Positions 30,209-38,783 of a stretch of DNA of 64,000 nt are shown here, one piece after another. Below the pieces are notes generated by a model. It was not told where the DNA came from and ran no database searches. It saw only the letters and a program-made list of their open reading frames with translations. This stretch comes from an uncultured Bacteroidia bacterium (lineage in GTDB: Bacteria; Bacteroidota; Bacteroidia; Bacteroidales; UBA932). Both the position numbers and the translations under genes were made by a program. The number at the start of each line of letters is the position of its first letter. Within the stretch, counting starts at the first letter, position 1. The stretch covers positions 62,001-126,000 of the forward strand of contig CACWOH010000001.1 of NCBI GenBank assembly GCA_902762435.1, in the 5' to 3' direction.

Positions 30209-32485
30209 ATGGCGAACGAACTGAATACGAGCATCCAGTACCTCGGCGGAGTCGGACCCAAGCGGGCCGAACTGCTGCGGCGTGAACTCGGGATCGAGAC
30301 CCTCTCGGACCTCATCCATCTGTATCCGTTCCGCTATATCGACCGCAGCGGGATCGTCCCCATCGCGCAGGTGGCTCCGGACGTGGCTTTCGTCCAGATC
30401 CAGGCCACCGTCGTGTCCCGGACCCTTTACGGCCCGCAGAGCGCCGTCGTCTCGCAGGAGACGAACCCCATCCACTGGGGCGCCGTCAAGCGCCTGTCCG
30501 TCATCGTGGAAGACGCGTCCGGACGCATAGAGATCGTCTTTTTCAAGGGCATCCGGTGGAACTACCAGCGGCTGGCCCCGGGCAGCACCTTCCTGTTCTT
30601 CGGCAAGCCGCAGGGGTTCAATGGACGCATGAACATCGTGCATCCGGAAGTGGACGTGCCACAGGACGGCGCGATGGCCCAGGGAACGCTGACCGGCGTC
30701 TACCCCAGCACGGAAAAACTCAAGACGGGCGGCATTACCGGGAAGGTGATGTGCAAGATGCAGGCCGCCGCCCTGTCGCTCTGCCTGCCGGAAATCCGGG
30801 AGACGCTGCCGGACTACGTCCTGCGGGACAACGCCCTGGTGCCGCTCCAGTACGCCCTGCGCAACATCCATTTCCCGAAGGACAGCTATGCGCTGCAGAA
30901 GGCCACCTACCGCCTGAAATTCGAGGAGCTCTTCTTCCTGCAGCTGTCGCTGCTGAAGCAGAAGTACATCCGTTCGCGCGGCGAGCGCGGCCTGACTATG
31001 CCCAAGGTGGGCCCGGACTTCCACGCGTGCTACAACGCCCTCCCCTACACCCTGACCGGCGCGCAGCAGCGTGTGATCAAGGAGATCCGCGCGGACCTGA
31101 CGAGCGGCCACCAGATGAACCGCCTGCTGCAGGGCGACGTGGGTTCCGGCAAGACGATGGTGGCCGTGCTGAGCTGTCTGATCGCCATCGGCAACGGTTT
31201 CCAGGCCTGCATCATGGCGCCCACCGAGGTGCTGGCGCAGCAGCATTACGCCAATATCAAGAAGTATCTCGCGCCCACTTCCGTGCAGTGTGCGCTGCTT
31301 ACGGGCAGCACCACGCAGAAGGAGCGGCGCGCCATCCACGCGGCCCTGGAGGACGGGAGCCTCGGGATCCTCGTGGGGACGCACGCCCTGCTGGAGGACA
31401 ACGTGGTCTTCCGGAATCTCGGCCTCGCCGTCATCGATGAGCAGCACCGTTTCGGAGTGGACCAAAGAGCTAAACTCTGGGCCAAAGGACCGCGTCCCGG
31501 GAGCAGCGCTCCCTCTGAAAACTTCGCTTCGCTCATCCCACCGCAGCGCTCCGCTTGCGGTCCCCCCGTTCACGAGGCCACGGGCGGCCACGGTTTTCCG
31601 AGGGAGGCTGCTCCCGGCGACGCGGCTATTCCGCCGCATGTCCTTGTTATGACAGCGACGCCGATACCGCGGACGCTGGCGATGACGCTGTACGGCGACC
31701 TGGACGTGTCGGTGATCGACGAGATGCCGCCGGGGCGCAAACCGGTGCAGACGATGTGCATCGGGCAGAACCGGCGGGCGGCGATGTACAAGTTCATGCG
31801 GGACGAGATCGCCCGCGGCCGCCAGGTATTCGTGGTCTTCCCCCTCATTTTCGAGAGCGAGAAGACGGACCTGCAAAACCTCGAGAAGGGCTACGAGGAC
31901 ATCGTGTCCGCCTTCCCGCTGCCGGACTACAAGGTCGCCATCGTCCACGGGCAGCAGAGCAACGAGGAGAAGAACTTCAACATGGCCGCCTTCGTGGCCG
32001 GCCGCGCAAACATCCTCGTGTCCACGACGGTGATCGAGGTGGGCGTGGACGTGCCCAACGCCTCGGTGATGGTGATCGAGAGCGCGCAGCGCTTCGGCCT
32101 GAGCCAGCTCCACCAGCTGCGCGGCCGGGTGGGACGCGGCGCCGAGAAGTCCTACTGCATCCTCGTGAAGGATGTCAAGACCTCCAAGGAGGCGCAGGAG
32201 CGCCTGGATCTGATGTGCCGGACCGAAGACGGCTTCGAGATCGCCGAGCAGGACATGAAGATGCGCGGCCCCGGCGACCTGGAAGGCACGCAGCAGAGCG
32301 GCCTGCCGATCAACCTCGCCATCGCATCGCTGGCGAAGGACGGCACCCTGCTGATGCAGGCGCGCGTGTACGCGGACCGCGTCCTGGACGCCGACCCCGG
32401 CCTCCAGGAGCCTCGCAACGAACTTCTTCTCAAGGAATTACGCAAAGACAAATACGACATCAAAGATTACAGCAAGATATCATGA
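30209..32485 (+). CDS. recG: ATP-dependent DNA helicase RecG carrying an in-frame inserted repeat
   Basis: Superfamily-2 helicase that reverses stalled replication forks and branch-migrates recombination intermediates. Motifs include the wedge/OB region at the N-terminus, Walker A GDVGSGKT, DEQHRFGVDQRAKLW, TATPIPRTLAM and the C-terminal TRG-like region (QLRGRVGRG). It is 758 aa, against roughly 690-710 in most bacteria. The excess is a block of about 45 residues (about 428-473) between RAKLWAKG and IPPHVLVMTATP, where orthologues normally have only a few residues. That block is encoded by the palindromic repeat described separately. The ATG at 30209 is preferred over the upstream TTG because a -7 box overlaps that region. 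First gene of a four-gene operon. Confidence 0.95.
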   Translation: MANELNTSIQYLGGVGPKRAELLRRELGIETLSDLIHLYPFRYIDRSGIVPIAQVAPDVAFVQIQATVVSRTLYGPQSAVVSQETNPIHWGAVKRLSVIVEDASGRIEIVFFKGIRWNYQRLAPGSTFLFFGKPQGFNGRMNIVHPEVDVPQDGAMAQGTLTGVYPSTEKLKTGGITGKVMCKMQAAALSLCLPEIRETLPDYVLRDNALVPLQYALRNIHFPKDSYALQKATYRLKFEELFFLQLSLLKQKYIRSRGERGLTMPKVGPDFHACYNALPYTLTGAQQRVIKEIRADLTSGHQMNRLLQGDVGSGKTMVAVLSCLIAIGNGFQACIMAPTEVLAQQHYANIKKYLAPTSVQCALLTGSTTQKERRAIHAALEDGSLGILVGTHALLEDNVVFRNLGLAVIDEQHRFGVDQRAKLWAKGPRPGSSAPSENFASLIPPQRSACGPPVHEATGGHGFPREAAPGDAAIPPHVLVMTATPIPRTLAMTLYGDLDVSVIDEMPPGRKPVQTMCIGQNRRAAMYKFMRDEIARGRQVFVVFPLIFESEKTDLQNLEKGYEDIVSAFPLPDYKVAIVHGQQSNEEKNFNMAAFVAGRANILVSTTVIEVGVDVPNASVMVIESAQRFGLSQLHQLRGRVGRGAEKSYCILVKDVKTSKEAQERLDLMCRTEDGFEIAEQDMKMRGPGDLEGTQQSGLPINLAIASLAKDGTLLMQARVYADRVLDADPGLQEPRNELLLKELRKDKYDIKDYSKIS
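31490..31625 (+). repeat. Palindromic element, copy 1, inserted in recG
   Basis: Arms of about 33 nt (31490-31522 and 31593-31625) are inverted repeats with only a few mismatches or one-base bulges; their outer parts read CCGCGTC...GACGCGG. Between them lie a small GCTTCGC loop region, a hairpin at 31540-31561 (ACCGCA/TGCGGT) and a hairpin at 31565-31584 (CCCGT/ACGGG). Positions 31565-31592 are identical to 36530-36557 in the uvrD copy. The element is read through in sense with no stop codon and places VHEATGGH in the RecG protein. No target-site duplication is obvious. Confidence 0.85.
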
Positions 32486-34698
32486 AAAAAGTATTGACCG
32501 CATTAATGTGTCTGACCATGGCCATCAGTTGTGCACAAAAAGAAGACAGCGGATATGTCGGTCCGTCCGACATCAGCATCGCGGACGGCGTGATGACGCC
32601 CGAGACGCTCCTCGCGCTCGGCCGCCTGTCCGACCCCCAGCTCTCTCCCGACGGGAGCCGGATCCTTTACGGCGTTTCCTACACCTCCGTAGCCGACAAC
32701 AAGAGTTGCCGCAACCTGTTCCTCTGCAATCCGGACGGCAGCGGCAAGGTCCAGCTGACCCGCTTCGCCAAGAGCGTCAGCGCCGCCCGCTGGTCCGCCG
32801 ACGGCAAGAGCATCTTCTTCCTGCAGGGCGGGCAGCTCTGGAAGGCCCCCCTCAAGGGGAACAAACTCGGCAAGAAGGTGCAGCTGAGTGACGTTCCGAA
32901 CGGCATTTCCGACTACAAGCTCTCGCCGGACCAGAACCAGGTCCTGTATGTGAGCAGCGTCAAGAATACGGCCCTGCAGCAGCCTGCGGACCATTTCCAG
33001 GACCTGGACAAGGCGCAGGCCTATGCTACCGAGGATCTGATGTACCGCCACTGGGACCACTGGGTGACCGACGTTCCCCGCACCTACGTGGCCGCCCTCG
33101 GCAACGGCAAGGTCACCCCGGACAACTCCGCGGACATCCTGGGCACGGAAGAACTGTTCGAACTCCCGACCGAACCTTTCGGCGGCGCCGAGCAGCTGGA
33201 CTGGAGCCCGGACGGCCGTCACATCGTCTATTCCTGCCGCAAGCACGTGGGCAAGCAGTACGCCTTCAGCACCAACTGCGGCATCTATATCTATGACCTG
33301 CTGACCGGCGCCACCCTGGACGTCAAGACGGACGGCGGCTACGACACCGACCCGGTCTGGAGCCCCGACGGCAACCACATCGCCTGGATTTCCATGGCGC
33401 GGGACGGCTACGAGGCGGACCGCCAGCGCGTATTCGTCTGCGACGTCGAGCGCCTGGCAGACGAGGCGGACGGACAGAACGTGGGCATCGCCGTGAGCAA
33501 CGTGCGCGAACTGCTGCCCGGGTTCGACCACGACGCGGCCGGCCTGGTCTGGCACGGGGACGAGCTCTTCTTCAACGCCCTGGTGGGCGAAGGCATCCAG
33601 GCCATCTGGTGCGCCGACCTGACGGGCGACGTGCAGCGCGTCACCGCCCCGGACTGGAATTTCGACTTCTTCTCCCCCTTCGCCGTGCTCGACAAGGAGG
33701 ACGGCGTGGAGCTTCTCGCCTCCTACTACTGCCTGAAGTTCCCCACCGAGCTCGTGTCCATCCGCATCAGCTCCAAGGAACTGAGTTTCAAGCAGCTGAC
33801 GGAGGAGAACAAGCACATCTTCGACCAGCTTGCGGACGTGACGGACGAGCGCGTGTTCGTGGAGACGGTGGATCATCAGCAGATGCTCTGCTGGGTGCTC
33901 TACCCGCCGCAGTTCGATCCCGCGAAGCAGTATCCGGCCATCGAGATCGTGCTCGGCGGCCCGCAGGGCAGCAACTCCCAGGACTGGAGCTACCGCTGGT
34001 GCTACCGCCTGATGGCGCAGCAGGGCTACATCGTGATCCTGCCCAACCGCCGCGGCACCACCGCCTTCGGCCAGGCCTGGAAAGAGCAGATCTCCGGCGA
34101 CTACCCGGGCCTGAACATGCAGGACTACCTGAGCGCCGGCCGCTACATCAAGGGCCAGCCCTACGTGAGCAAGCTCGCCTGCGTGGGCGCCTCGTACGGC
34201 GGCTATTCCGCCTATATGCTGGAGGGCCTGCACGGCGACCTCTTCGACTGCTTCATCGCACACGCCGGCATCTTCGACGAGAAGCAGCTCTGGTTCACCA
34301 CCGAGGAAATGTGGTTCGCAAACTGGGACAACGGCGGTCTCACCGAGTACGCCTACACCCCGGGTCAGATCGGTCCCGCCGGCGACGGCATCACCTTCGG
34401 CGGCATGCAGCAGGCCGGCGCGCCCTACGCCTCCACGCCGAAGGCCCAGCGCCACTACGCAGCTTCGCCTTCGACGATGGTCACCAAATGGCACACCCCC
34501 ATCCTCTGCATCCACGGGATGATGGATTTCCGCATCCCCTACGAGCAGGGCATGGCCGCCTTCAACGCGGCGCAGATGCAGGGCGTCCCCTCCAAACTCG
34601 TGGTTTTTCCCGAAGAGAATCACTGGATCCTCCAGCCCCAGAACTCCCTCTACTGGCACCGCGTCGTCTACGACTGGCTGGACCGCTGGATGAAATAA
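32482..34698 (+). CDS. S9 family serine peptidase (dipeptidyl-peptidase type) lipoprotein
   Basis: Prolyl-oligopeptidase-family exopeptidase, probably periplasmic or surface anchored and involved in dipeptide release for amino-acid nutrition. The 738-aa protein has a lipoprotein signal (MAISC, Cys near 17). A beta-propeller of repeated LSPDGSRILY / WSADGKSIFF blades follows, then a C-terminal alpha/beta-hydrolase. The nucleophile is Ser571 in GASYGGYS, the Asp lies in GMMDFRIPYEQ, and the His in PEENHWIL. The ATG overlaps the recG stop (ATGA). The reading frame is open further upstream, but that part is a shadow of recG and the signal peptide fixes the start. Confidence 0.93.
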   Translation: MKKVLTALMCLTMAISCAQKEDSGYVGPSDISIADGVMTPETLLALGRLSDPQLSPDGSRILYGVSYTSVADNKSCRNLFLCNPDGSGKVQLTRFAKSVSAARWSADGKSIFFLQGGQLWKAPLKGNKLGKKVQLSDVPNGISDYKLSPDQNQVLYVSSVKNTALQQPADHFQDLDKAQAYATEDLMYRHWDHWVTDVPRTYVAALGNGKVTPDNSADILGTEELFELPTEPFGGAEQLDWSPDGRHIVYSCRKHVGKQYAFSTNCGIYIYDLLTGATLDVKTDGGYDTDPVWSPDGNHIAWISMARDGYEADRQRVFVCDVERLADEADGQNVGIAVSNVRELLPGFDHDAAGLVWHGDELFFNALVGEGIQAIWCADLTGDVQRVTAPDWNFDFFSPFAVLDKEDGVELLASYYCLKFPTELVSIRISSKELSFKQLTEENKHIFDQLADVTDERVFVETVDHQQMLCWVLYPPQFDPAKQYPAIEIVLGGPQGSNSQDWSYRWCYRLMAQQGYIVILPNRRGTTAFGQAWKEQISGDYPGLNMQDYLSAGRYIKGQPYVSKLACVGASYGGYSAYMLEGLHGDLFDCFIAHAGIFDEKQLWFTTEEMWFANWDNGGLTEYAYTPGQIGPAGDGITFGGMQQAGAPYASTPKAQRHYAASPSTMVTKWHTPILCIHGMMDFRIPYEQGMAAFNAAQMQGVPSKLVVFPEENHWILQPQNSLYWHRVVYDWLDRWMK

Positions 34699-34705
34699 CA
34701 CAGGG

Positions 34706-35482
34706 ATGAAACTCAAAGAAGTCATCGACGCGCTGGAGCGCCTCGCTCCGCTGCGGCTGCAGGACGAGTGGGACAACTCGGGGTTGCAGGTCGGTTTCCC
34801 GGATGCCGAGGTTTCCCGCGTCCTGGTCTGCCTGGACGTTACGGAAGAGATTGTAGAAGAGGCGATTGCGAAAGAATGCGAGTTGATCGTCTCCCATCAT
34901 CCCCTGTTGTTCAAGCCCCTGCGCCAGCTGTCCGACGCAACCTACCAGCAGCGTTGCATCGTGCGCGCGCTGTTCTCCGGCGTCGCCGTCTATTCGGCGC
35001 ACACCAGCCTGGACAACGCCCCCGGCGGTGTCAACCACAAGATCGCTTCGCTGCTCGGCTTGCAGGAACTCGCCTGGCTTTCCCCGAAGGCGGAGGAAGA
35101 GGCCGGTTCCGGCCTCGTGGGCGAGCTGCCCGAAGCGGAAGAGGACCGGGCTTTCCTGAAGCGGGTGGCCCGGACCTTCGGCGTACGGAATCTCCGGCAT
35201 TCCGAGCCGGACGGGCGGAAGATCCGCCGGGTGGCCCTGTGCGGCGGCGCCGGCGCCTTCCTGCTCCGGGAGGCCGTCCGCGCGGGAGCCGACTGCTTCC
35301 TGAGCGGGGAATTCCATTATCACGATTATTTCGAGAACGGCGGCGTGCTGCTCGCAGAGCTCGGCCACTACCAGAGCGAACAGTTCACGCAGGACCTCCT
35401 GCGGGACTATCTGCTGGAAAGCTGCCCGGCGCTGGAGGTCGTCAAGACCGCCCTCGACACCAACCCGATCCGCTATGAATGA
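34706..35482 (+). CDS. NIF3 / GTP cyclohydrolase I type 2-like metal-binding protein
   Basis: A 258-aa NIF3-family protein (also annotated YbgI/DUF34). It has the conserved N-terminus LAPLRLQDEWDNSGLQVG, the metal-binding SHHPLLFKPL and HTSLDNAPGGVN, and the C-terminal GEFHYHDY with further metal ligands. The family forms toroidal hexamers with a dinuclear metal site, and its physiological substrate is unsettled. The gene starts 7 nt after the S9 peptidase stop and overlaps the thioesterase start by 8 nt. Many longer homologues have a central PII-like insertion; this one is the short form. Confidence 0.92.
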   Translation: MKLKEVIDALERLAPLRLQDEWDNSGLQVGFPDAEVSRVLVCLDVTEEIVEEAIAKECELIVSHHPLLFKPLRQLSDATYQQRCIVRALFSGVAVYSAHTSLDNAPGGVNHKIASLLGLQELAWLSPKAEEEAGSGLVGELPEAEEDRAFLKRVARTFGVRNLRHSEPDGRKIRRVALCGGAGAFLLREAVRAGADCFLSGEFHYHDYFENGGVLLAELGHYQSEQFTQDLLRDYLLESCPALEVVKTALDTNPIRYE

Positions 35483-36230
35483 CAACTACTTCAGCGACAA
35501 GTTCGCGCAGGATTTTACGGTCGCCTGCTACCAGGTGGACAGCCGGGAACGGCTGCGCCCGTCCGCGTTCCTCGACCTGGCCCAGTATATGGCCGTTTAC
35601 GGAGCGGACCGCCTGAAGTTCGGGGACGATCAGCTCCGCCCGTACGGATGCACCTGGGTGCTCGCCCGCCAGCACGTCCGTTTCGAACGGCCCGTGACGC
35701 ACAAGGAGCCGTGCAAGATCCTCACCTGGCACAAGGGCTTGAAGGGCCTGTTCTTCATCCGCGACTACCAGCTGCTGGGCGCCGACGGGGAACCGTCCGT
35801 CAATTCCACCAGTTCCTGGGTGGTGATGAATATCGAGGAGCGGCGCGTCGCCCGCACCGACTTCCTCTCGGATATCGTCTCGCTCGACCCGCAGAGCACC
35901 GACTACGCCATCGAAGCGATGGCGCCCAAGGTAAGCCTGCCGCGCGGGGAGGAGCTGCAACTGATCGGAACGCACGTGGTCCGCTGGTCCGACGTGGACT
36001 ACAACCAGCACGCCAACAACGTCAAGTACACCGTCTGGGCGATGGACGCCCTGCCGGAGGAGCTGGTCTGCGGGAAGATGCTCCGCGAACTGACCATCAA
36101 CTTCAACAAGGAGGCCCGCCCCGGCGAAACCGTGGAACTGTGGCACTGCCTGGCACCCGACGGCGCCCACATCGTGGAAGGGCGCGCGGGCGATCACCAG
36201 GTATTTGTCGAAAGGCTGCTTTTCGAGTAG
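35475..36230 (+). CDS. Acyl-ACP thioesterase
   Basis: A 251-aa double hot-dog-fold thioesterase that hydrolyses fatty acyl-ACP and so sets chain length and free fatty acid release. The pattern fits the bacterial acyl-ACP thioesterase family: FLDLAQYMAVYGADRLKFG in the first hot-dog and the active-site-like WSDVDYNQHANNVKYTVWAMDALP in the second (Asp, Asn and His in DxNxH). It overlaps the NIF3 gene by 8 nt and is the last gene of the recG operon. Its stop lies 2 nt from the stop of convergent uvrD, with a hairpin across the junction. Confidence 0.92.
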   Translation: MNDNYFSDKFAQDFTVACYQVDSRERLRPSAFLDLAQYMAVYGADRLKFGDDQLRPYGCTWVLARQHVRFERPVTHKEPCKILTWHKGLKGLFFIRDYQLLGADGEPSVNSTSSWVVMNIEERRVARTDFLSDIVSLDPQSTDYAIEAMAPKVSLPRGEELQLIGTHVVRWSDVDYNQHANNVKYTVWAMDALPEELVCGKMLRELTINFNKEARPGETVELWHCLAPDGAHIVEGRAGDHQVFVERLLFE

Positions 36231-36254
36231 GATCAGGCCTGCAAGGGCCTGATC
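36231..36254. terminator. Hairpin at the thioesterase/uvrD convergent junction
   Basis: Perfect 9-bp stem GATCAGGCC / GGCCTGATC with a 6-nt loop. It starts immediately after the thioesterase stop and encodes the last uvrD codons on the other strand. There is no T-run, so it may act only as an mRNA end stabiliser. Confidence 0.4.
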
Positions 36255-38710
36255 TTCGCGTATTTGAGCAGGAGGAGCTTTTCGCCGTGGGCGTCGAAGC
36301 GGATGCGCGCCTTCATGTCGGGGGCGCTGCCGCTGAGTTCCAGGACGGTTCCGGGGCCGAAACGGTTGTGTTCTATGCGCTGTCCTACGGACAGTTCCGT
36401 CATCGGAACGCCTACGAAGTCAGCATCGGAGAGCATCTTTTCCACCATTCCGGCAGGAGAACCGGCTTGCCTCCGGATAGGTTCGGGGCTTCGCCCCTCA
36501 TCCCTCCCACTGCTTCGCAGCGGGCCCCTCCCGTTCACGAGGCCACGGGCGGCCACGCCTCCCGGAGGCAAGCGGTTCTCCCTGCCTGCAGAAGTCCCAC
36601 TCCGACGTTCAAATCGAGTTCCTGAGGACTGACCGTATGCCCCGCCCCCAACACCGAAACGTTCCAGCCGGCCGCCGGTAAAGCGGGATCCGAAGCCGCC
36701 CCACTCGTGGGTAACGCCGGAACTGTCGAAATCCGCCTCGTCCAGGGGACTGTCCAGATACTGCGGGTCGATCTCCTTCAGGAAGCGCGACGGCGCGTTG
36801 GACTCGTGCTTGCCGTTGCGCATCCGCGTCCCGGCGAAGGCGAGGCCCACCGCCCGCTTGGCGCGCGTGACGGCCACGTAGAACAGGCGCCGTTCCTCCT
36901 CGACATCCGACTTCGAAGAAAGCATCGTAAGGCTCGGGAACAGGTTCTCTTCCAGCCCGGCCACGTACACGTAGGGGAATTCCAGGCCCTTGGAGGAATG
37001 AACCGTCATCAGCGCCACCTTGTTGTTGGTGTCGCCGTCTTCCGTGACGTCCACGTTGCTCAGCAGCGAGACGTTCTCGAGAAAGTCGTCCAGGGTGAAC
37101 ACGCCCACCACTCCCCCTTCGTCCGCGTAGTCTTCCGCCTCCTCTTCCCGCTCCTCGACGAACTGCGCCACCGAGTTGAGCAGCTCGTCCAGGTTGGCCG
37201 TACGGGACAGCCCCTCGATGGAGGTATCCTGCTTGTAGAAGGCATACAGGCCGCTCTCGTCCGCGATCCGCTTCGCCAGCTCGTGGGCGTCCGTGACCGG
37301 CACGAGGCCGGACAGGCGTTCGATCATCTGGCAGAAGGGCTGCACCTTGGGCACTTCGCGCGCCGCCTGGAACAGCGGAATCCCCTGCTGCTGGGAAACG
37401 GCCTCCACGGCCCCCAGGGCCTTGTCGCCGATGCCGCGGGCGGGCTTGTTCACCACCCGGCGGAACGATTCGTCGTCGCGGGGGTTGACCACCAGCTTGA
37501 AATAGGCCATCATGTCCTTGACCTCCGCCCGGTCGAAGAAGGAGTTGCCGGAGTAGATCATATAGGGGATGTTGCGCCGGCGGAGCTGCTCCTCCAGCGC
37601 GCGGGACTGCGAATTGGTGCGGTAGAGGATGGCGAAATCCTGGTACTGCGCCCGCCTGGAACGCATCCGCTCCATGATGTCGGCGACGATCATCACCGCC
37701 TCCTCCTGCTCCGTGTAGGCCTTGATCACGTGGAGGCGCTCCCCCGCTTCGCCCACGGCGTAGCAGTTCTTGGGGATGCGTCCCTCGTTGTGGGCGATCA
37801 CGGAATTGGCCGCGTCCACGATGGTCTGCGTGGACCGGTAGTTCCGTTCGAGGCGGAAGAGCCGGCATTCCGGGTAGTCCTTCTTGAAATTCAGGATGTT
37901 CTCGATGCGCGCCCCGCGGAAGGCGTAGATGGACTGGCTGTCGTCGCCCACCACGCAGATGTTCCGGTGGAACTGCGCGAGTTTCTTGAGGATGAGGTAC
38001 TGGGCGGCGTTGGTGTCCTGGTACTCGTCCACCAGGATGTGCGTGAAGCGGCCCGCGATGGACTCCAGCGCCCCGCGGTCGTCCCGCAGCAGGATGTTCA
38101 TGTTCAGCAGGATGTCGTCGAAGTCCATCACCCCGCTCTGCCTGAGTTTCAGCTGGTAACGCTCATAGACCTCGCCCAGGCGCGGCCGCTTGGCGAAATA
38201 GTCCTGCTTCTGGAGTTCCGGGCTGGCCTGGTAGGCCTTCACCGTGATCAGGTTGTTCTTCGCCGAGGAGATGCGGGCGAGGACGTCCTTGGGCTTGTAT
38301 ACCTTGTCGTCGAGCCCCATCTCCTTGAGGCAGGCCTTGACGGCGCTCTGGGAATCGGAGGTGTCGTAGATCGTGAAGTTCACCGGATAGCCCAGCGCAT
38401 CGGCATACTCCCGCAGGAAGCGCACGAACACGGCGTGGAAGGTACCCATCACCACCCGCCGCAGGCTGCGGTCCCCCACCATCGCGGCGATCCGCTCCTT
38501 CATCTCCCCCGCGGCCTTCTTCGTGAAGGTGAGCGCCAGGACGCGCGCATCCTTCTGCAAGGCAAGGATATAGGCCACCCGGCTTGTCAGCACCCTCGTT
38601 TTTCCCGAACCCGCACCGGCCACGATCAGTTCCGGCCCTTCCACACAGGTGACGGCAGATTTCTGCTCGTCGTTCAACCCTTCCAGGATCATTTGCTCTT
38701 TCTCCTTCAT
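36233..38710 (-). CDS. uvrD: UvrD/PcrA-type DNA helicase carrying an in-frame inserted repeat
   Basis: Superfamily-1 3'-5' helicase for nucleotide excision and mismatch repair and for clearing recombinase from DNA. The 825-aa protein has Walker A VAGAGSGKTRVLTSR, DEYQDTNAAQY, QSIYAFRGA and the C-terminal VALMTVHSSKGLEF and YVAVTRAKRA motifs. The C-terminal Tudor-like domain (GQRIEHNRFGPGTVLE) is intact. The linker before it, about residues 709-753, is encoded by the same palindromic repeat found in recG, read here from the opposite strand (AARGLVNGR). Without that block the protein would be about 780 aa, near the family norm. A -7-like box (TATTTTCG) lies 7 nt before the ATG. Confidence 0.95.
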   Translation of the reverse strand: MKEKEQMILEGLNDEQKSAVTCVEGPELIVAGAGSGKTRVLTSRVAYILALQKDARVLALTFTKKAAGEMKERIAAMVGDRSLRRVVMGTFHAVFVRFLREYADALGYPVNFTIYDTSDSQSAVKACLKEMGLDDKVYKPKDVLARISSAKNNLITVKAYQASPELQKQDYFAKRPRLGEVYERYQLKLRQSGVMDFDDILLNMNILLRDDRGALESIAGRFTHILVDEYQDTNAAQYLILKKLAQFHRNICVVGDDSQSIYAFRGARIENILNFKKDYPECRLFRLERNYRSTQTIVDAANSVIAHNEGRIPKNCYAVGEAGERLHVIKAYTEQEEAVMIVADIMERMRSRRAQYQDFAILYRTNSQSRALEEQLRRRNIPYMIYSGNSFFDRAEVKDMMAYFKLVVNPRDDESFRRVVNKPARGIGDKALGAVEAVSQQQGIPLFQAAREVPKVQPFCQMIERLSGLVPVTDAHELAKRIADESGLYAFYKQDTSIEGLSRTANLDELLNSVAQFVEEREEEAEDYADEGGVVGVFTLDDFLENVSLLSNVDVTEDGDTNNKVALMTVHSSKGLEFPYVYVAGLEENLFPSLTMLSSKSDVEEERRLFYVAVTRAKRAVGLAFAGTRMRNGKHESNAPSRFLKEIDPQYLDSPLDEADFDSSGVTHEWGGFGSRFTGGRLERFGVGGGAYGQSSGTRFERRSGTSAGRENRLPPGGVAARGLVNGRGPLRSSGRDEGRSPEPIRRQAGSPAGMVEKMLSDADFVGVPMTELSVGQRIEHNRFGPGTVLELSGSAPDMKARIRFDAHGEKLLLLKYAKIRPLQA
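36452..36586 (+). repeat. Palindromic element, copy 2, inserted in uvrD (antisense)
   Basis: Arms at 36452-36481 and 36558-36586 pair over about 28 positions with small bulges. Inside are three hairpins: 36485-36497 (GGGGC/GCCCC), 36506-36524 (CCCxCTGC/GCAGxGGG) and 36530-36549 (CCCGT/ACGGG). Positions 36530-36557 are identical to the recG copy. The arm sequence differs from the recG copy but remains self-complementary. The strand that matches the recG sense strand is antisense to uvrD, yet the uvrD frame stays open. Confidence 0.85.
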
Positions 38711-38717
38711 AGCGGCA

Positions 38718-38725
38718 CGAAAATA
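38718..38725 (-). promoter_or_regulatory. -7-like box before uvrD
   Basis: On the minus strand TATTTTCG (one mismatch to TAnnTTTG) ends 7 nt before the uvrD ATG, fitting the short-leader class. Confidence 0.4.
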
Positions 38726-38738
38726 CGAAAAAAAGTGG

Positions 38739-38746
38739 TATCTTCG
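38739..38746 (+). promoter_or_regulatory. Putative -7 box of the nqr operon
   Basis: TATCTTCG (one mismatch to TAnnTTTG) lies 37 nt before the nqrA ATG. The intervening leader contains the ATATAACGTTATAT palindrome. Confidence 0.45.
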
Positions 38747-38767
38747 CGTCGCGATTTGCTAAATATC

Positions 38768-38781
38768 ATATAACGTTATAT
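38768..38781. promoter_or_regulatory. 14-bp perfect palindrome before nqrA
   Basis: ATATAACGTTATAT is a perfect inverted repeat ending 2 nt before the nqrA ATG, in an otherwise short AT-rich leader. It could be an operator for a dimeric regulator or a weak mRNA hairpin covering the start. No regulator is identified. Confidence 0.45.
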
Positions 38782-38783
38782 AC

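Noticed and set aside
31490-31625. Intein or intron in recG
   Set aside because: The insert is only about 45 residues, has no intein splicing motifs and no group I or II intron core, and keeps the frame open.
31555-32481. Upstream extension of the S9 peptidase frame
   Set aside because: The open frame runs through recG in a wrong frame. The lipoprotein signal at 32482 and the ATGA overlap with the recG stop mark the start.
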